Positions 63,694-64,000 of a stretch of 64,000 bases of DNA are shown here, one piece after another. Each line of letters starts with the position of its first letter. Position 1 is the first letter of the stretch. The position numbers and the translations under genes are program-made. The stretch covers positions 1 to 64,000 of the forward strand of contig JAGOPY010000003.1 in NCBI GenBank assembly GCA_017991835.1, read 5' to 3'. The DNA comes from Bacteroidales bacterium. Its GTDB lineage: Bacteria; Bacteroidota; Bacteroidia; Bacteroidales; JAGOPY01. The notes under the pieces were generated by a model. The model made no database searches. It was given only the letters and a program-made list of their open reading frames with translations, and had not been told where the DNA came from.

Positions 63694-64000
63694 ATGAAAA
63701 CAATATTTTTCAAGATTTCCTGGCTGATATTTACGTTGATAAATCTAGTTAACGGATACAGCCAGATCAATAACAGCACATTAAGCGATGAAGTGATATA
63801 CCTGGATCCTGATACCTGTTACCCGGGATTAGCGAATGGCAGTCCTTCCCGGGATCAAGGACCTGAAACGGTTTGGCTGAATACAGGTTTGCCTATTTCA
63901 GGAGGAATTCCTTATGATATAATTTACGTGGAGGATGAGATAGATCCTTTAAACTCTCTCATATTTATCTATACAGAAAGGAAATTGTTAACCTATTATA
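63694..64000 (+). CDS. N-terminal part of a secreted protein
   Basis: The frame runs off the right edge; 102 codons are visible. A signal peptide (residues 1-22, ending NLVNGYSQ) is followed by a short polar stretch. No domain is recognised in the part shown (LSDEVIYLDPDTCYPGLANG, ISGGIPYDIIYVED). The gene has a full promoter, a long leader with an AG repeat, and is divergent from the debranching enzyme gene. Surface protein of unknown function. Confidence 0.7.
   Translation, partial: MKTIFFKISWLIFTLINLVNGYSQINNSTLSDEVIYLDPDTCYPGLANGSPSRDQGPETVWLNTGLPISGGIPYDIIYVEDEIDPLNSLIFIYTERKLLTYY

Noticed and set aside
1..64000. tRNA, rRNA or insertion sequence
   Set aside because: Gaps were read for tRNA-like GGTTCGAATCC arms and for transposase genes; none found.

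Overview
The window looks like a chromosome segment from a free-living or sediment-type member of the Bacteroidota, most likely Bacteroidales or a related order. The reasons are: a short RpoD without region 1.1, many promoters of the Bacteroidota type (TTG, about 19-20 bases, TAnnTTTG), a C-terminal type IX secretion sorting domain, GNVGIGT-type secreted proteins, and a glycogen synthase-phosphorylase fusion typical of the phylum. Most genes have moderate GC and tight, overlapping start and stop codons.

Layout. 1-3.0 kb: end of a lipid kinase gene, an unknown conserved gene, an MscS-type channel and a small membrane protein. 3.1-9.1 kb: a TetR regulator with an operator-like palindrome, then a LolA-like protein, two FtsX-type permeases, a LolD-like ATPase and an outer-membrane beta-barrel protein, probably one envelope export module. 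9.1-13.3 kb: housekeeping genes rpsO, pnp, rpoD, rpe. 13.3-22 kb: secreted and envelope proteins, pepD, a sodium:solute symporter and aldose 1-epimerase as a divergent sugar pair. 22.2-28.8 kb: phosphate transporter, prmC, then a coupled set of a uridine kinase-like protein, a sucrose-synthase-like glycosyltransferase, an EamA transporter and a YigZ protein. 29-36 kb: dnaA, a phosphatase-dehydratase-RsmI-like operon, slyD and an ABC-2 transporter.

36.1-43.8 kb is an accessory island and the most interesting part. It opens with two 114-base palindromic repeats and the wreck of a tyrosine recombinase, followed by a MazEF-type toxin-antitoxin pair. Then come AT-rich gene units whose two ends are complementary in the way integron cassettes are: unit one carries a small double zinc-ribbon protein and a GmrSD-like DUF262/DUF1524 nuclease and ends in a 133-base attC-like site; unit two carries a META-domain lipoprotein. 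A T9SS cargo protein, a broken histidine phosphatase and small membrane proteins follow, with a shared 18-base element (CGCGCATCGCCCAGGCCG) marking two unit ends.

44-54 kb: a GT-C type membrane glycosyltransferase, a CrtI-like oxidoreductase, an unusual two-part class V aminotransferase, a secreted protein with an IPTL-CTERM-like tail, and a fabG, vWA-like, M48 protease operon. 54-63.3 kb: a complete alpha-glucan cluster on the minus strand (GDE debranching enzyme, GT4, GH57, GT3-GT35 fusion). The window ends in the start of a secreted protein gene whose predicted leader contains an (AG)12 microsatellite.

Across the window, intergenic spaces hold short-unit tandem arrays with different units (TTCCAGG, TTCAAAG, TTCCAAG, TCGCCAAA, GAATTAA), some running into the 3' ends of genes. 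No rRNA, tRNA, CRISPR array or intact insertion sequence was seen.
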